Below are positions 15,728 through 25,539 of a stretch of DNA of 64,000 bases, one piece after another; the first letter of the stretch is position 1; the number at the start of each line of letters is the position of its first letter. This stretch comes from Streptomyces brevispora (GTDB taxonomy: Bacteria > Actinomycetota > Actinomycetes > Streptomycetales > Streptomycetaceae): positions 248,001-312,000 of the forward strand of contig NZ_VIWW01000003.1 in the NCBI RefSeq assembly GCF_007829885.1, written 5' to 3'. The position numbers and the translations under genes are program-made. The notes beneath the pieces are model-generated. The model had not been told where the DNA came from, searched no databases, and saw only the letters and a program-made list of their open reading frames with translations.

Positions 15728-17914
15728 TCAATGCTGTCCGCTCGTCCTCCCGGTTCCGTCCGTCCCGCCCGCGGGTTTCACCGGCTTCCGGGCGTCCCTG
15801 TGCATGGGAGCGGACGTGGGTGGCGCGGCCGGGCCGATCTCGCACCACACCGCCTTCCCCTCGCCGCGGGGTTCGATGCCCCACCGCGTGGCGACGGCGT
15901 CCAGGAGAAGCAGACCCCGCCCTGAAGTCGCCGTCTCACCCGGTGTCCGGCGCCTCGGCCATACGCTGGAGCGGTCCTGCACGGAAAGCCGGACCCGCCG
16001 CACCGGTTCCGGCAGCACCTCCAGGGTGAGCACCGCGCCGCCCTCCGTGTGCAGCAGCACATTCACCAACAGCTCCCCGGTCAGCAGTTCGGCGTCGTCC
16101 GCGAGTTCGGCCATGTCCCAGTCGGCCAGGGCCTGGCGCACGATCGTCCGTGCGTCGGAGAGCCCCTGCGGGTCGGCCTGGTGGATGTACTGATGCAGCC
16201 GCGGGGCCCGCGGCGACCCGGGATCCGGGCTGCGGCGCAACACCAGCAACGCGACGTCGTCACCCGAACCCCAGCGCTCCCACAGCCGTTCCGACAGATG
16301 ATCGGCAAGCGCCTCGGCCCCCGCCGGACCCGCACTCACCTCATGGATGAGCGTGCGCACCCCCGCGTCGATATCGGCGCCGGGCTCCTCGACCAGCCCG
16401 TCGGTGTACAGGACCAGTGTTTCGCCGGGGACCAGATCGAGCCGGGTCTCGGGGAACTCCTCGTCCCCGAAATCGGTCGAGATCCCCAGGGGCAGACCTC
16501 CACGTACCCGCGGGCTGCCGACCCGGCCGTCCATATGCCGGATCAGCGGAGCGAAGTGGCCGGCCCGCACCACCCGCACCGTTCCGCTACCGAGATCGAC
16601 CTGGGCATACGTACAGGTGGCGAACCGGTCCGTGTCCAGTTCGGCGAGGAACCGGGACGCCCGGGCCAGTACCGTCGACGGCGGATGGCCCTCCCCGGCG
16701 TACGCACGCAGCGCGATCCGCAGCTGGCCCATGATCGCGGCCGCATGCGTGTCATGGCCCTGTACGTCGCCCACCACGATGCCGAATCGGGACTTCGGCA
16801 GCGCGATCACGTCGTACCAGTCGCCGCCGACCTGACGGCCACTCCACGCCGTGTGGTAGCGGACGGCGATCTCGCCGCCCTCGATGTCATGGATCCGCCG
16901 GGGCAGCATCGCGGACTGGAGACCGGTGGCGAACTCCCGCTCCTCGTCGAAGAGCGTGGCCCGCTGGAGGGACTGGGCGACGATGGCGGCCAGCCCCAGA
17001 CACAGATTGCGCTCGTCGGCGCTGAAGGCCGTGCGCTCGCGGTAGAAGAGCGCCAGCCCGCCCAGTGAACGTGCCTGTGCGACGAGCGGCAGGTAGGCCG
17101 CGGCCTGAAATTTCAGCTGCCCCATATACGGTTCCAGCACCGGGTAGCGCCGCGTGAGCGCGCCGAGCGAACTCACGAAGTGTGGCCGGCCGCTGAGAAT
17201 GGTATCGGCCAGCGGGAACTTCCGGTCGAGCCGGCCCTGTCCCAGCTCGTCGACGACCTCCAAGGAGTCGCCGCTCAGAGCGATGACATTCAGCGTGCTG
17301 TTGTCCATCAGCCCGAGCGCGAGCCCGTCGGCTCCCAGCCGTGCCAGCCCGCCCGGTCCCGTCAGCGCGGCCGTCACATCGTCCACGGTCACAGCCCGCG
17401 ACAAGGCGCTCGTGGTGCGTTCGACGATGTCGGTCTGGCGCTGACGTCGCTTTTCCAGCTCCTGCACGAAGGCCGAATGGGTGACTTCCGCCGTCGCGTC
17501 CCGTACCACCCCGATCACCCGGCGCGCCCGCCCCCCGGAGCTGCGCAGGATGCGCGCCTGGATATGGGTCCACTGGTCGCCGCCGTGATCGAGCGGAACG
17601 CGGAAATGGACGCTGTACGTGTTGCGCCCGCCCTTGACGGCCTCGTCGATCGCCACATCCAGACGGATCCGTTCCGACGGCTCCAGCCGCTCCACCAGGG
17701 ACTCCGGCCGTGAGTCGAAGGAGAACGGATCCAGGCCCAACACCAGCAGGCCTGCCTCGTCGACGTCCAGCGTCCGGGCATCGAGATCCCACTCGAAACT
17801 GCCGGTGCGGTTCATGGCAAGCCGCTCCGCCGTCCCGGTGTCGCCGTGGGGTGTCTTCTCGAACAACAGGCGAGGTCGGACGGGGATGATCGGTGGCCGA
17901 TCGTGATCGGTCAT
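15728..17914 (-). CDS. PAS-GAF-SpoIIE phosphatase with HATPase domain
   Basis: A 728-residue cytoplasmic regulator of the RsbU/SpoIIE type, a class that dephosphorylates anti-anti-sigma factors in partner-switching networks. Order: PAS domain (about 30-155, GSFEWDLDARTLDVDEAGLL), GAF domain (about 175-330), PP2C-like SpoIIE phosphatase (about 350-570) with metal-site segments VGGDWYDVIAL, VVGDVQGHDTHAA and LYTDGLVE, then a HATPase_c anti-sigma-kinase-like domain (about 590-700, LLTGELLVNVLLHTEG, GRGLLLLDAVATRWG). So kinase and phosphatase activities are on one chain, common in Streptomyces. ATG 17914 follows GGAGCAGGA. No sigma or anti-sigma gene is adjacent. Confidence 0.93.
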   Translation of the reverse strand: MTDHDRPPIIPVRPRLLFEKTPHGDTGTAERLAMNRTGSFEWDLDARTLDVDEAGLLVLGLDPFSFDSRPESLVERLEPSERIRLDVAIDEAVKGGRNTYSVHFRVPLDHGGDQWTHIQARILRSSGGRARRVIGVVRDATAEVTHSAFVQELEKRRQRQTDIVERTTSALSRAVTVDDVTAALTGPGGLARLGADGLALGLMDNSTLNVIALSGDSLEVVDELGQGRLDRKFPLADTILSGRPHFVSSLGALTRRYPVLEPYMGQLKFQAAAYLPLVAQARSLGGLALFYRERTAFSADERNLCLGLAAIVAQSLQRATLFDEEREFATGLQSAMLPRRIHDIEGGEIAVRYHTAWSGRQVGGDWYDVIALPKSRFGIVVGDVQGHDTHAAAIMGQLRIALRAYAGEGHPPSTVLARASRFLAELDTDRFATCTYAQVDLGSGTVRVVRAGHFAPLIRHMDGRVGSPRVRGGLPLGISTDFGDEEFPETRLDLVPGETLVLYTDGLVEEPGADIDAGVRTLIHEVSAGPAGAEALADHLSERLWERWGSGDDVALLVLRRSPDPGSPRAPRLHQYIHQADPQGLSDARTIVRQALADWDMAELADDAELLTGELLVNVLLHTEGGAVLTLEVLPEPVRRVRLSVQDRSSVWPRRRTPGETATSGRGLLLLDAVATRWGIEPRGEGKAVWCEIGPAAPPTSAPMHRDARKPVKPAGGTDGTGRTSGQH

Positions 17915-18142
17915 TCCTGCTCCGAAGATCGTCCGGCGGGGCTGCCGTACTGCGTGCCCCAATTGTCGTGCCGGTTCGGTGCGGCTGCCACAGCGGAGAT
18001 CTTCCCGGACGGTGTACAGGTCCCGGCCCCGTGGCCGGAACACCCCTCCGTACCAGGGCTCCGGGCCGCCGCGCACAATGGCAGCGGAAGGCCGTCCGTG
18101 ACCGGCGGGCGGCACGGCACAGGGGCTGACCGGAGCGCACGC

Positions 18143-19216
18143 ATGAACCACGAGGATCCCGTCCTGCTGCGCACCGAAGGGCGCATCCGTCACATCACGC
18201 TCAACCGGCCCCGGGCCCTGAACGCGCTGAACCACGCCATGGTGCTGCGCATGGGAGAGGCGCTCGACGCGGCGGAACAGGACGCCTCGGTTGCTGCCGT
18301 GCTGCTCACCGGGGCGGGGCAGCGGGGACTGTGCGCGGGCGGCGACATCCGCGCCATCCGCCACGACGCCATGGCCGGCGGCGGGACCGCCCTGGACTTT
18401 TGGCGTGACGAGTACCGGCTCAACGCCCGTATCGCCCGGTTCCCCAAGCCGTACGTCGCGGTCATGGACGGAATCGTGATGGGCGGCGGCGTCGGAATCT
18501 CGGCCCACGGCTCGATCCGGATCGTCACGGAGCGGTCGGGCATCGCGATGCCCGAGACCGGTATCGGGTTCGTTCCGGACGTGGGCGGTACATACCTGCT
18601 GGGCAGGGCCCCCGGTGAGCTCGGCACCCACCTGTCTCTCACCGGGGAAGCGGTCGGCGCGGCGGACGCGCTGCTGTGCGGGCTCGCCGACCACTTCGTG
18701 CCGTCGCGGGAACTTCCCGGCCTGATCGCCGCCCTCGACGCCTGCACCACGCCCGCGGACATCGCCGCGACGGCGGAGCGGTACGCCGTAGCAGCCCCCG
18801 GCGGCGAACTGGCCGCACATCGCGACTGGATCGACTCCTGCTACGGCGCCGACACCGTCGAGGAGATCGTCGAGCGCCTCGCCGATCGCGGGGTGCCCGC
18901 CGCGAAACAGGCCGCGGCGACGATCCTGTCGAAGTCGCCGACGTCACTGAAGGTGACGCTGGAGGCAGTCCGCAGAGCCCGGCGCCTCGACAGTCTGGAA
19001 GCGGTGCTCGACCAGGAGTACCGGGTCTCGTCCACCGCCTTCACCCGGCCCGACCTGGTGGAGGGCGTACGCGCCCAGATCATCGACAAGGACCGGAATC
19101 CGCGGTGGAGCCCCGCCGGGCTCGCCGAGGTCACCGAAGCCGATGTGGCGCGGTTCTTCGCACCGCTGGGCGGCGGTGAACTCGGACTCGGCCCCGGGGC
19201 CCCGGCGACCCGCTGA
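18143..19216 (+). CDS. 3-hydroxyisobutyryl-CoA hydrolase (crotonase family)
   Basis: A 357-residue crotonase-fold enzyme of the HIBCH type, which releases 3-hydroxyisobutyrate from its CoA ester in valine degradation. Visible marks: ITLNRPRALNALNHAMV, the first oxyanion-hole segment GLCAGGDIRAI, the second YVAVMDGIVMGGGVGISAHG, and IAMPETGIGFVPDVGGTYLL with the catalytic Glu. The long C-terminal part with ILSKSPTSLKVTLEAVRRA and QEYRVSSTAF is typical of HIBCH rather than plain enoyl-CoA hydratases. ATG 18143 follows CGGAG at eight bases. It is a single gene, convergent with the rhamnose operon, with only 13 bases between the two stops. Confidence 0.9.
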   Translation: MNHEDPVLLRTEGRIRHITLNRPRALNALNHAMVLRMGEALDAAEQDASVAAVLLTGAGQRGLCAGGDIRAIRHDAMAGGGTALDFWRDEYRLNARIARFPKPYVAVMDGIVMGGGVGISAHGSIRIVTERSGIAMPETGIGFVPDVGGTYLLGRAPGELGTHLSLTGEAVGAADALLCGLADHFVPSRELPGLIAALDACTTPADIAATAERYAVAAPGGELAAHRDWIDSCYGADTVEEIVERLADRGVPAAKQAAATILSKSPTSLKVTLEAVRRARRLDSLEAVLDQEYRVSSTAFTRPDLVEGVRAQIIDKDRNPRWSPAGLAEVTEADVARFFAPLGGGELGLGPGAPATR

Positions 19217-19229
19217 GACACCGCTCGCG

Positions 19230-20693
19230 TCAGAGGGCGTTGGGCCCGGTCACGGAACGGAACGGGATGCCCAGAAGGTCCGCGGCGGCCCGGAAGTCCT
19301 TGGCGCGGTGGCCGGTGCACAGCGCCCAGTGGTGACCGATGCCCGTGGCGGACCAGGCATCGGTCCACTCGCCGGGATCGAAACCGAAGTCGACCCGGGA
19401 GGTTGTGTTGCCGATCTCCAGCAGGGGACCGGGCACGACCGCACCCTCGGATGCGATCAGAACGAACGAGCCGTCGGCCTCCTGACCGATGCCGAACGTG
19501 GTGACAGGCCCGTGGGTGACGTCGAATTCGACACTGACGCCCCAGCCGCGCTTGCCGTGGTACACACCCAGACCGCGCAGCAGCGGTTCCTTCGCGCTGA
19601 TCGCCAGGTGGGCGGGGCCGTCGTGCCCCATCTCCACGACCCGGTCGCGGAAGTTGAGCGCCTGTAGCTCGGTGAACGAACCGCCCGCTCCCATGGTGTC
19701 GGCGATCAGCATGGCGAGGCTGGTGCGCAGCTCGTACTCACCGGCCATCGGCACCCCACGGGCGGTCAGCAGCGAGGCGCCCAGGATCATGCCGGCGCCC
19801 AGCCGTTCATGGATCTCGCCCTCCAGCCCTCGGTGGTAGTAGGCGAGGCTGTCGAGCGCGAAATCAGCCACCAGCCGGTCGAGACCGACCGAGACACGGG
19901 CCGCCCAGGCGAGGTCGTCCTCGTCGACGGAACCGTCCAGGGTGAACACCTCACGTGCCAGCGCGACCCGGTCGGCGGTCTCCCCGTCCGTGACGGCCGC
20001 GACCCTGACCCGCAGGTCGTCGAACTCCAGGACCTCGACATGTCCGCCGAGCTGCGTGGAGACCAGCGTCATGTCGGTGGAGACGTCGAGCATGCCCGGG
20101 TACAGGTGCCCCATCAGCCCATGGCGGCCGTGACGCAGTGCGCCACGCACACCGGCGGCCGAGATCCAGCGGCCGATCCTGGCCCAGGCGTTCTCGTCGC
20201 GCAGATGACCGGAGACGGACCGGAACGGGATACCGCTGCGCCGGAACACACTGGCGACCTCCGGCAGTGGGCACTGACCGCAGTAGGCCAGCCACTCGCC
20301 CGTGCCGGTGTTCGGGTGGTCCATGGCCTCGGTCGGCTGGAGGTCGATCACCAGCACCGGTGTGTGGGTGCGCTGCGCGATCGGCAGCACCATCGAGGCG
20401 GTGAGGTACGTCGTCAGAAACGTCATCACCAGATCGCAGTCGGCCCGGCGCAACTGCTCCGCGGCCCTGGCGGACTCCAGCGGATCGGAGACGAAACCCG
20501 CGTCGACCACCTCGCAGCCCATCTCCTCGAACCGTTCGGTCACGAACCGCGCCGACTCCTGCAGCCGTTCGAGAAGGCCGGGGAACTGCGGCCAGTACGC
20601 GCCGAGCCCGCCCGAGACCAGGCCCACCCGGGTTCGTCGGCGCAACGTGCGTACAAGTGGACTGCCGGGTTCGGCGCCGCAGTCGTCAGACAT
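19230..20693 (-). CDS. L-fucose/L-arabinose isomerase family protein
   Basis: A 487-residue protein of the FucI/AraA-fold family. TRVGLVSGGLGAYWPQFPGL and CDLVMTFLTTYLTASMVLPI form the N-terminal sugar-isomerase domain. GHLYPGMLDVSTDMTLVSTQ, LGAGMILGASLLTARGVPMAGEYELRT-type residues (near 300-330) with conserved Glu and GHDGPAHLAI mark the catalytic part, which in relatives binds Mn2+. It is last in the rhamnose operon and overlaps the kinase gene by eight bases, so it must work in the same pathway, yet RhaI already supplies L-rhamnose isomerase. It may isomerise a related sugar such as L-lyxose, L-fucose or L-mannose released with rhamnose; the substrate is open. Confidence 0.83.
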   Translation of the reverse strand: MSDDCGAEPGSPLVRTLRRRTRVGLVSGGLGAYWPQFPGLLERLQESARFVTERFEEMGCEVVDAGFVSDPLESARAAEQLRRADCDLVMTFLTTYLTASMVLPIAQRTHTPVLVIDLQPTEAMDHPNTGTGEWLAYCGQCPLPEVASVFRRSGIPFRSVSGHLRDENAWARIGRWISAAGVRGALRHGRHGLMGHLYPGMLDVSTDMTLVSTQLGGHVEVLEFDDLRVRVAAVTDGETADRVALAREVFTLDGSVDEDDLAWAARVSVGLDRLVADFALDSLAYYHRGLEGEIHERLGAGMILGASLLTARGVPMAGEYELRTSLAMLIADTMGAGGSFTELQALNFRDRVVEMGHDGPAHLAISAKEPLLRGLGVYHGKRGWGVSVEFDVTHGPVTTFGIGQEADGSFVLIASEGAVVPGPLLEIGNTTSRVDFGFDPGEWTDAWSATGIGHHWALCTGHRAKDFRAAADLLGIPFRSVTGPNAL

Positions 20694-22206
20694 CAGGACT
20701 TCCCTTCCTCGTCACCGGTCCCGGGCTGAGCCGGTCGTCCGCGCGGTCCCAGTCCTGTCGGTTTCCCCGGGGTTCGTAGTGCCGCAACTCCTGTGTACGG
20801 GCGACCAGTCGACGCAGGCCGGCGAGGTCGCCCACCAGACCGTGGGCGCGGGCCTGGAGCAGGATGTTGCCGAGCGCCGTGGCCTCGGCCGGCCCCGCCG
20901 TCACCGGCATCCCGCTCGCGTCGGCCGTCCACTGGCACAGCAGCTCATTGCGCGAGCCGCCGCCGACCAGATGGATCCGCTTCGGCTCGCGGCCCGCCAG
21001 CTCGGCGGCCCGGCGCAGCGTCCTGCGATGGGCCAGCGCCAGGCTCTCCAGCACACACCGCACGTACCCCCCGGGAGTTCCCGGAGGCGTCTGCCCCGTC
21101 CGCAACAGATACGCGTCGATCCTGGACGGCATGTCCCCCGGCGCGAGGAACGTCTCGTCATCGGGGTCGATCACCGCGGCGAACGGCTCCGCCGCGGCCG
21201 CGGCGGCCAGCAGCCCGGCCAGACCGGTGGCCGGGCCCCTGCGGTCCCACGCCCGGCGGCACTCCTCCAGCAGCCACATGCCCATGATGTTGCGGAGGTA
21301 TCGGACGGTGCCGTCGACCCCGCGCTCGTTGGTGAAGTTCGCCGCCCGGGACTCCTCGGACAGCACCGGGGCGTCCAGCTCCAGACCGGCCAGCGACCAG
21401 GTGCCGGACGAGACGTACGCGAAGTCCGACTCCGTCGCCGGTACCGCCACGACCGCCGACGCCGTGTCGTGCGAGGCGACGGTCGTCACCGGGGTTCCGG
21501 CCGGCAGGCCGGTGGCCTCGGCGACGTGCGCCAGCAGTGTCCCCGCCGGATCGCCCGGCTCACGCAGCGGCGGAAAGAGCGAACGCGCCAGCCCCAGCCG
21601 TCCGATGAGCTCATCCGACCAGCAACCGCCGCGCGCGTCGAGCAGACCGGTCGTCGACGCGTTCGTGATCTCGGCGCCCACCGACCCCGTCAGCCAGTGC
21701 ACCAGCAGATCGGGCATCAGCAACAGTGTCCGCGCCGCCTCCCACTGAGCGCCGGCACGGTGTGCCAGCAACTGGAACACCGTGTTGAACGGCAGATGCT
21801 GCAACCCGCTGACGGCATACAGCTCTGCCGCGCCGCAGCCGTCCGGCAACCGCTCCGACATTCCGCTGTTGCGCCCGTCCCGGTAATGGAACGGCGCCCC
21901 GAGCAGCGCCCCGTCGGCATCCAGCAGACCGTAGTCCACCGCCCAGGTGTCGATGCCGATCGAGGCGACCTGACCACCGCGCCCGGCTGCCCGCAGCCCC
22001 TCCAGCATCCCCTGGTACAGGGCCAGTACGTCCCAGCGCAGCCCGTCCGGCAGCCGCACCGGTGTGTTGGCGAACCGGTGTGCCTCGGTCAGCACCAGCG
22101 TGCCGGGTCCGACCCTGCCCGTCATCACCCGGCCGCTGGTGGCACCGAGGTCCACGGCGGCGAAGACGGAGTCGCCGGCCGGGTCGTGGAGTGAGTTCAC
22201 AGCCAT
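20686..22206 (-). CDS. rhaB: Rhamnulokinase
   Basis: A 506-residue FGGY-family sugar kinase that phosphorylates L-rhamnulose to L-rhamnulose 1-phosphate. FAAVDLGATSGRVMTGRVG is the first phosphate loop, GIDTWAVDYGLLD carries the catalytic Asp, VASHDTASAVVAVP and YVSSGTWSLAGLEL are rhamnulokinase hallmarks, and HLVGGGSRNELLCQWTADA with TALGNILLQARAHG is the second ATP site. ATG 22206 starts the usual N-terminus and lies 16 bases after the stop of the upstream gene; the ribosome site is weak, so coupling is likely. Its 3' end overlaps the next gene by eight bases. Confidence 0.92.
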   Translation of the reverse strand: MAVNSLHDPAGDSVFAAVDLGATSGRVMTGRVGPGTLVLTEAHRFANTPVRLPDGLRWDVLALYQGMLEGLRAAGRGGQVASIGIDTWAVDYGLLDADGALLGAPFHYRDGRNSGMSERLPDGCGAAELYAVSGLQHLPFNTVFQLLAHRAGAQWEAARTLLLMPDLLVHWLTGSVGAEITNASTTGLLDARGGCWSDELIGRLGLARSLFPPLREPGDPAGTLLAHVAEATGLPAGTPVTTVASHDTASAVVAVPATESDFAYVSSGTWSLAGLELDAPVLSEESRAANFTNERGVDGTVRYLRNIMGMWLLEECRRAWDRRGPATGLAGLLAAAAAAEPFAAVIDPDDETFLAPGDMPSRIDAYLLRTGQTPPGTPGGYVRCVLESLALAHRRTLRRAAELAGREPKRIHLVGGGSRNELLCQWTADASGMPVTAGPAEATALGNILLQARAHGLVGDLAGLRRLVARTQELRHYEPRGNRQDWDRADDRLSPGPVTRKGSPDV

Positions 22207-22222
22207 GGGGATCGTGTCCGGG

Positions 22223-24268
22223 TCATCGAAGGAAGGCCGCTGCCACACCGGCGTCGACCGGGATGTGCAGACCTGTGGTGTGCGTGAGGTCGCCACCGGT
22301 CAGGGCGAACACGGCATTGGCGACATGTTCGGGCAGCACCTCGCGCTTGAGCAGGGTCCGCTGGGCGTAGAACTCGCCGAGTTTCTCCTCCTCGATGCCG
22401 TACGTCGCCGCCCGCTGGGCGCCCCAGCCGGCGGCGAAGATCCCCGAACCACGCACCACGCCGTCCGGATTGACGCCGTTCACCCGGATACCGTGCTCAC
22501 CGAGCTCCGCCGCCAGCAGCCGCACCTGATGGGCCTGGTCGGCCTTGGTCGCCGAGTACGCGATGTTGTTGGGACCCGCGAACACGGCATTCTTTGAAGC
22601 GATGTAGATGATGTCGCCGCCGAGGTCCTGAGCCCGCATCACCCGGGCTGCCTCCCGAGACACGAGGAACGAACCGCGCGCCATGATGTCGTGCTGCAGA
22701 TCCCAGTCGCGCGCGGTCGTCTCCAACAGCGGCTTGGAGATGGAGATCCCCGCGTTGTTGACGACGAGGTCCACACCGCCGAAAGCGAGCACGGCGGCCC
22801 TGAACGCCTCGGCGATCTGCTCCTCACTGGTGACGTCGACCGTCACCGCGACCGCCCGGTCGGCCCCGCCGAGGTCCTGGGCTACCGCGGCGGCGTTCTC
22901 CCCGTTCAGGTCCGCGACGACCACGCACGCGCCCTCGGCGGCCAGCCGGTGCGCGATGGCCTTCCCGATTCCCGATCCCGCACCGGTCACCAGCGCCACC
23001 CGGGTGGCCAGCGGCTTCGGCTTCGGCATCCGTCGCAGCTTGGCCTCCTCCAGGTCCCAGTACTCGATCCGGAACTTTTCGGACTCCTCGATCGGCGCGT
23101 AGGAGGAGACAGCCTCCGCACCGCGCATCACGTTGATGGCGTTGAGGTAGAACTCCCCGGCGACGCGGGCGGTCTGCTTGTCCTTCCCGAAGGAGAACAT
23201 GCCCACCCCGGGCACCAGCACTATCGCCGGATCCGCACCACGCATGGCGGGGGAGTCGGGAGTGGCGTGCCGCTCGTAGTACGCGCGATAGGCCTCACGG
23301 TACTCCTCGTGCAGCTCCTTCAGCCGTGCCCCGGCCTCGGCCACCGGAGCGTCCGAGGGAAGGTCGAGGACCAGCGGGCTGACCTTCGTACGGAGGAAGT
23401 GGTCCGGGCATGAGGTGCCCAGCGCGGCGAGGCGCGGATGCTCGGCGCGGGACAGGAAGTCCAGCACCGGTTCGGCGTCGGTGAAGTGACCCACCTGGGC
23501 GCGGTCCGTGGACACCAGACCGCGGATCAGCGGCGCGAGCTGCGCGGCCCGTTCGCGGCGCAGCTCCGCGGACAGTGCCACCCGGTCCGGCAGTACGGAA
23601 CCGAAGGGCTCGGCCCTGCCGTGTTCCTGAAGGAAGGTCTCGGCGGTACGGATCATCCACAGGGCGTTCTGCTCGCACTCGTCGGACGTCTCGCCCCAGG
23701 CGGTGATTCCGTGACCGCCCAGAATCACGCCGACCGCCTGCGGGTTGGCCTCCTTCACGGCCGCGATGTCGAGACCGAGCTGGAACCCCGGCCGGCGCCA
23801 GCCCACCCAGGCCACCTTGTCGCCGAAGCACTCGGCGGTCAGCTTCTCGCCGTCGGCCGCACACGCCAGGGCGATCCCCGAATCCGGATGCAGGTGGTCG
23901 ACGTGCGCCGCCTCGACCAGGGCGTGCATGGCGGTGTCGATGGACGGCGCGGCACCGCCCCTGCCGTGCAGGCAGAAGTCGAAGGCCGCCACCATCTCGT
24001 CCTCGCGCTCGACGCCCGGGTACACCTCCTTGAGGGCGCGGACCCGGTCCAGGCGGAGCACGGCGAGACCCGTCTCCGTCAGGGTGCCGAGGTCACCCCC
24101 GGAACCCTTGACCCAGAGCAGCTCGGTCCCGCCGTCGGTGACCGGATCGGCTCCGACGGCCTTCACCGATGTGTTGCCACCGGCGTAGTTGGTGTTGCGG
24201 GGATCGGAGCCGATCCGGTGCGCGCGCTCCAGGAGCGCTGCGACCTCGGCGTGCGTCGCGGACGTCAT
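22223..24268 (-). CDS. Bifunctional rhamnulose-1-phosphate aldolase / short-chain dehydrogenase
   Basis: A 681-residue fusion. The N-terminal 400 or so residues are a class II aldolase (RhaD-like): YAGGNTSVKAVG, LLWVKGSGGDLGTL, and the metal-site histidines in AAHVDHLHPDSGIA and VILGGHGITAWG. The C-terminal 260 residues are a short-chain dehydrogenase: RVALVTGAGSGIGKAIAHRL (NAD-binding), NNAGISISKPLLE, and the catalytic Ser-Tyr-Lys pattern in IIYIASKNAVF and IAYSATKADQAH. The aldolase would yield dihydroxyacetone phosphate and L-lactaldehyde, and the dehydrogenase half would oxidise L-lactaldehyde, as known for this fusion in other bacteria. GAAGGAACCCTT before ATG 24268 sets the start; upstream frame is non-coding. 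Confidence 0.92.
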   Translation of the reverse strand: MTSATHAEVAALLERAHRIGSDPRNTNYAGGNTSVKAVGADPVTDGGTELLWVKGSGGDLGTLTETGLAVLRLDRVRALKEVYPGVEREDEMVAAFDFCLHGRGGAAPSIDTAMHALVEAAHVDHLHPDSGIALACAADGEKLTAECFGDKVAWVGWRRPGFQLGLDIAAVKEANPQAVGVILGGHGITAWGETSDECEQNALWMIRTAETFLQEHGRAEPFGSVLPDRVALSAELRRERAAQLAPLIRGLVSTDRAQVGHFTDAEPVLDFLSRAEHPRLAALGTSCPDHFLRTKVSPLVLDLPSDAPVAEAGARLKELHEEYREAYRAYYERHATPDSPAMRGADPAIVLVPGVGMFSFGKDKQTARVAGEFYLNAINVMRGAEAVSSYAPIEESEKFRIEYWDLEEAKLRRMPKPKPLATRVALVTGAGSGIGKAIAHRLAAEGACVVVADLNGENAAAVAQDLGGADRAVAVTVDVTSEEQIAEAFRAAVLAFGGVDLVVNNAGISISKPLLETTARDWDLQHDIMARGSFLVSREAARVMRAQDLGGDIIYIASKNAVFAGPNNIAYSATKADQAHQVRLLAAELGEHGIRVNGVNPDGVVRGSGIFAAGWGAQRAATYGIEEEKLGEFYAQRTLLKREVLPEHVANAVFALTGGDLTHTTGLHIPVDAGVAAAFLR

Positions 24269-24326
24269 AAGGGTTCCTTCTGAGGTGAGAAGTGCGTTGA
24301 CGGCAAGGGGAGGGTGTACCGGCGGG

Positions 24327-25493
24327 TCAGGCGCCCCAGCCGGCCTGCGTGCCACCGACCCGGGCGGCGGCGATGCGTTCCTGGTTGCCGGAGGCGAGGT
24401 AGGCGGCGAACGGGTCACGGCCCAGCCCCTGCTCCTCGCGCACCTCGGCGAGCAGTGGCCGCACATCGGTGTTGTACGCATCCATCAGGACGGCGTTCGA
24501 GGCGAGCACATCGCCCGACCTCTGCGCGGCGCCGAGCGCGTCCCCGTCCACCAGCAGCGCCTTGGCGGTCGCCTCCTGCACATTGGCGACCGACCGGATC
24601 ACCGCGGGGATCTTCGCCTCGATGTTGTGGCACTGGTCGAGCATGAAGTTGACGTTGGTCTCGGACGTGAGACCGCCGTTCTTGACCACCTCGTGCATGA
24701 TCCGGAACAGCTGGAAGGGGTCGGCGGCGCCGACCATCAGATCGTCGTCCGCGTAGAAGCGGGAGTTGAAGTCGAACGCGCCGAGCCTTCCCTCACGCAG
24801 CAGGAGCGCCACGATGAACTCGATGTTCGTGCCCGGTGCGTGGTGCCCGGTGTCCACGACCACCTGGGCCTTCGGGCCGAGCTTCAGGCAGTGCGCGTAC
24901 GCCGTGCCCCAGTCCGGCACATCCGTGGTGTAGAACGCCGGCTCGAAGAGCTTGTACTCCAGCAGCATCCGCTGGTCCTCGCCCAGCCGCTCGTACACCT
25001 CCGTCAGCGCCTCGGAAAGCCTGTCCTGACGGGCGACGATGTCGTCCTGCCCGGGGTAGTTGGTGCCGTCGGAGAACCACAGCTTGAGATCGGGCGAACC
25101 GGTCTCGTCCATGACGTCGACGCACTCCAGTAGATGATCGGTCGCCTTGCGCCGCACCGCCGCCTCGGGGTGGGTGACCGATCCCAGTTTGAAGTCGTCG
25201 TCCTGGAAGACATTGGAGTTGATCGCGCCGATCCGAAGCCCGAGGCCCTCGGCGTGCCGGGTCAGTGCGGCATAGTCCGCCACCTTGTCCCAGGGAATGT
25301 GCAACGACACCTTCGGCGCGACCCCGGTGAACGCGTGGACCTGCGCGGCGTCCTCCATCTTCTCGAACGGGTCGCGCGGCACCCCCGGCTGTGCGAACAC
25401 CTTGAAACGCGTTCCCGAATTGCCGTAACCCCACGAAGGAGTCTCGATCACCTGAGACTTCAGGGCTGCCTTGACGGCCGACACATCAGACAT
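24327..25493 (-). CDS. rhaI: L-rhamnose isomerase (RhaI type)
   Basis: A 388-residue TIM-barrel isomerase that converts L-rhamnose to L-rhamnulose. VSLHIPWDKVADYAALTRHA and IGAINSNVFQDDDFKLGSV are N-terminal barrel strands. LLEYKLFEPAFYTTDVPDWG has the catalytic metal-binding Glu, and VVVDTGHHAPGTNIEFIVA and GAFDFNSRFYADDDLMVGA hold the other metal ligands (His, Asp). First gene of a leftward four-gene operon, 58 bases ahead of the aldolase fusion. ATG 25493 follows GAGG at five bases; a GTG six bases earlier is less likely. Two LacI-type palindromes lie 47 and 124 bases upstream, so induction by rhamnose or a derivative is expected. Confidence 0.94.
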   Translation of the reverse strand: MSDVSAVKAALKSQVIETPSWGYGNSGTRFKVFAQPGVPRDPFEKMEDAAQVHAFTGVAPKVSLHIPWDKVADYAALTRHAEGLGLRIGAINSNVFQDDDFKLGSVTHPEAAVRRKATDHLLECVDVMDETGSPDLKLWFSDGTNYPGQDDIVARQDRLSEALTEVYERLGEDQRMLLEYKLFEPAFYTTDVPDWGTAYAHCLKLGPKAQVVVDTGHHAPGTNIEFIVALLLREGRLGAFDFNSRFYADDDLMVGAADPFQLFRIMHEVVKNGGLTSETNVNFMLDQCHNIEAKIPAVIRSVANVQEATAKALLVDGDALGAAQRSGDVLASNAVLMDAYNTDVRPLLAEVREEQGLGRDPFAAYLASGNQERIAAARVGGTQAGWGA

Positions 25494-25539
25494 GAACACC
25501 TCGTAAGCAGAGTCATCCGGCGACCACAGCCGTCAGATG

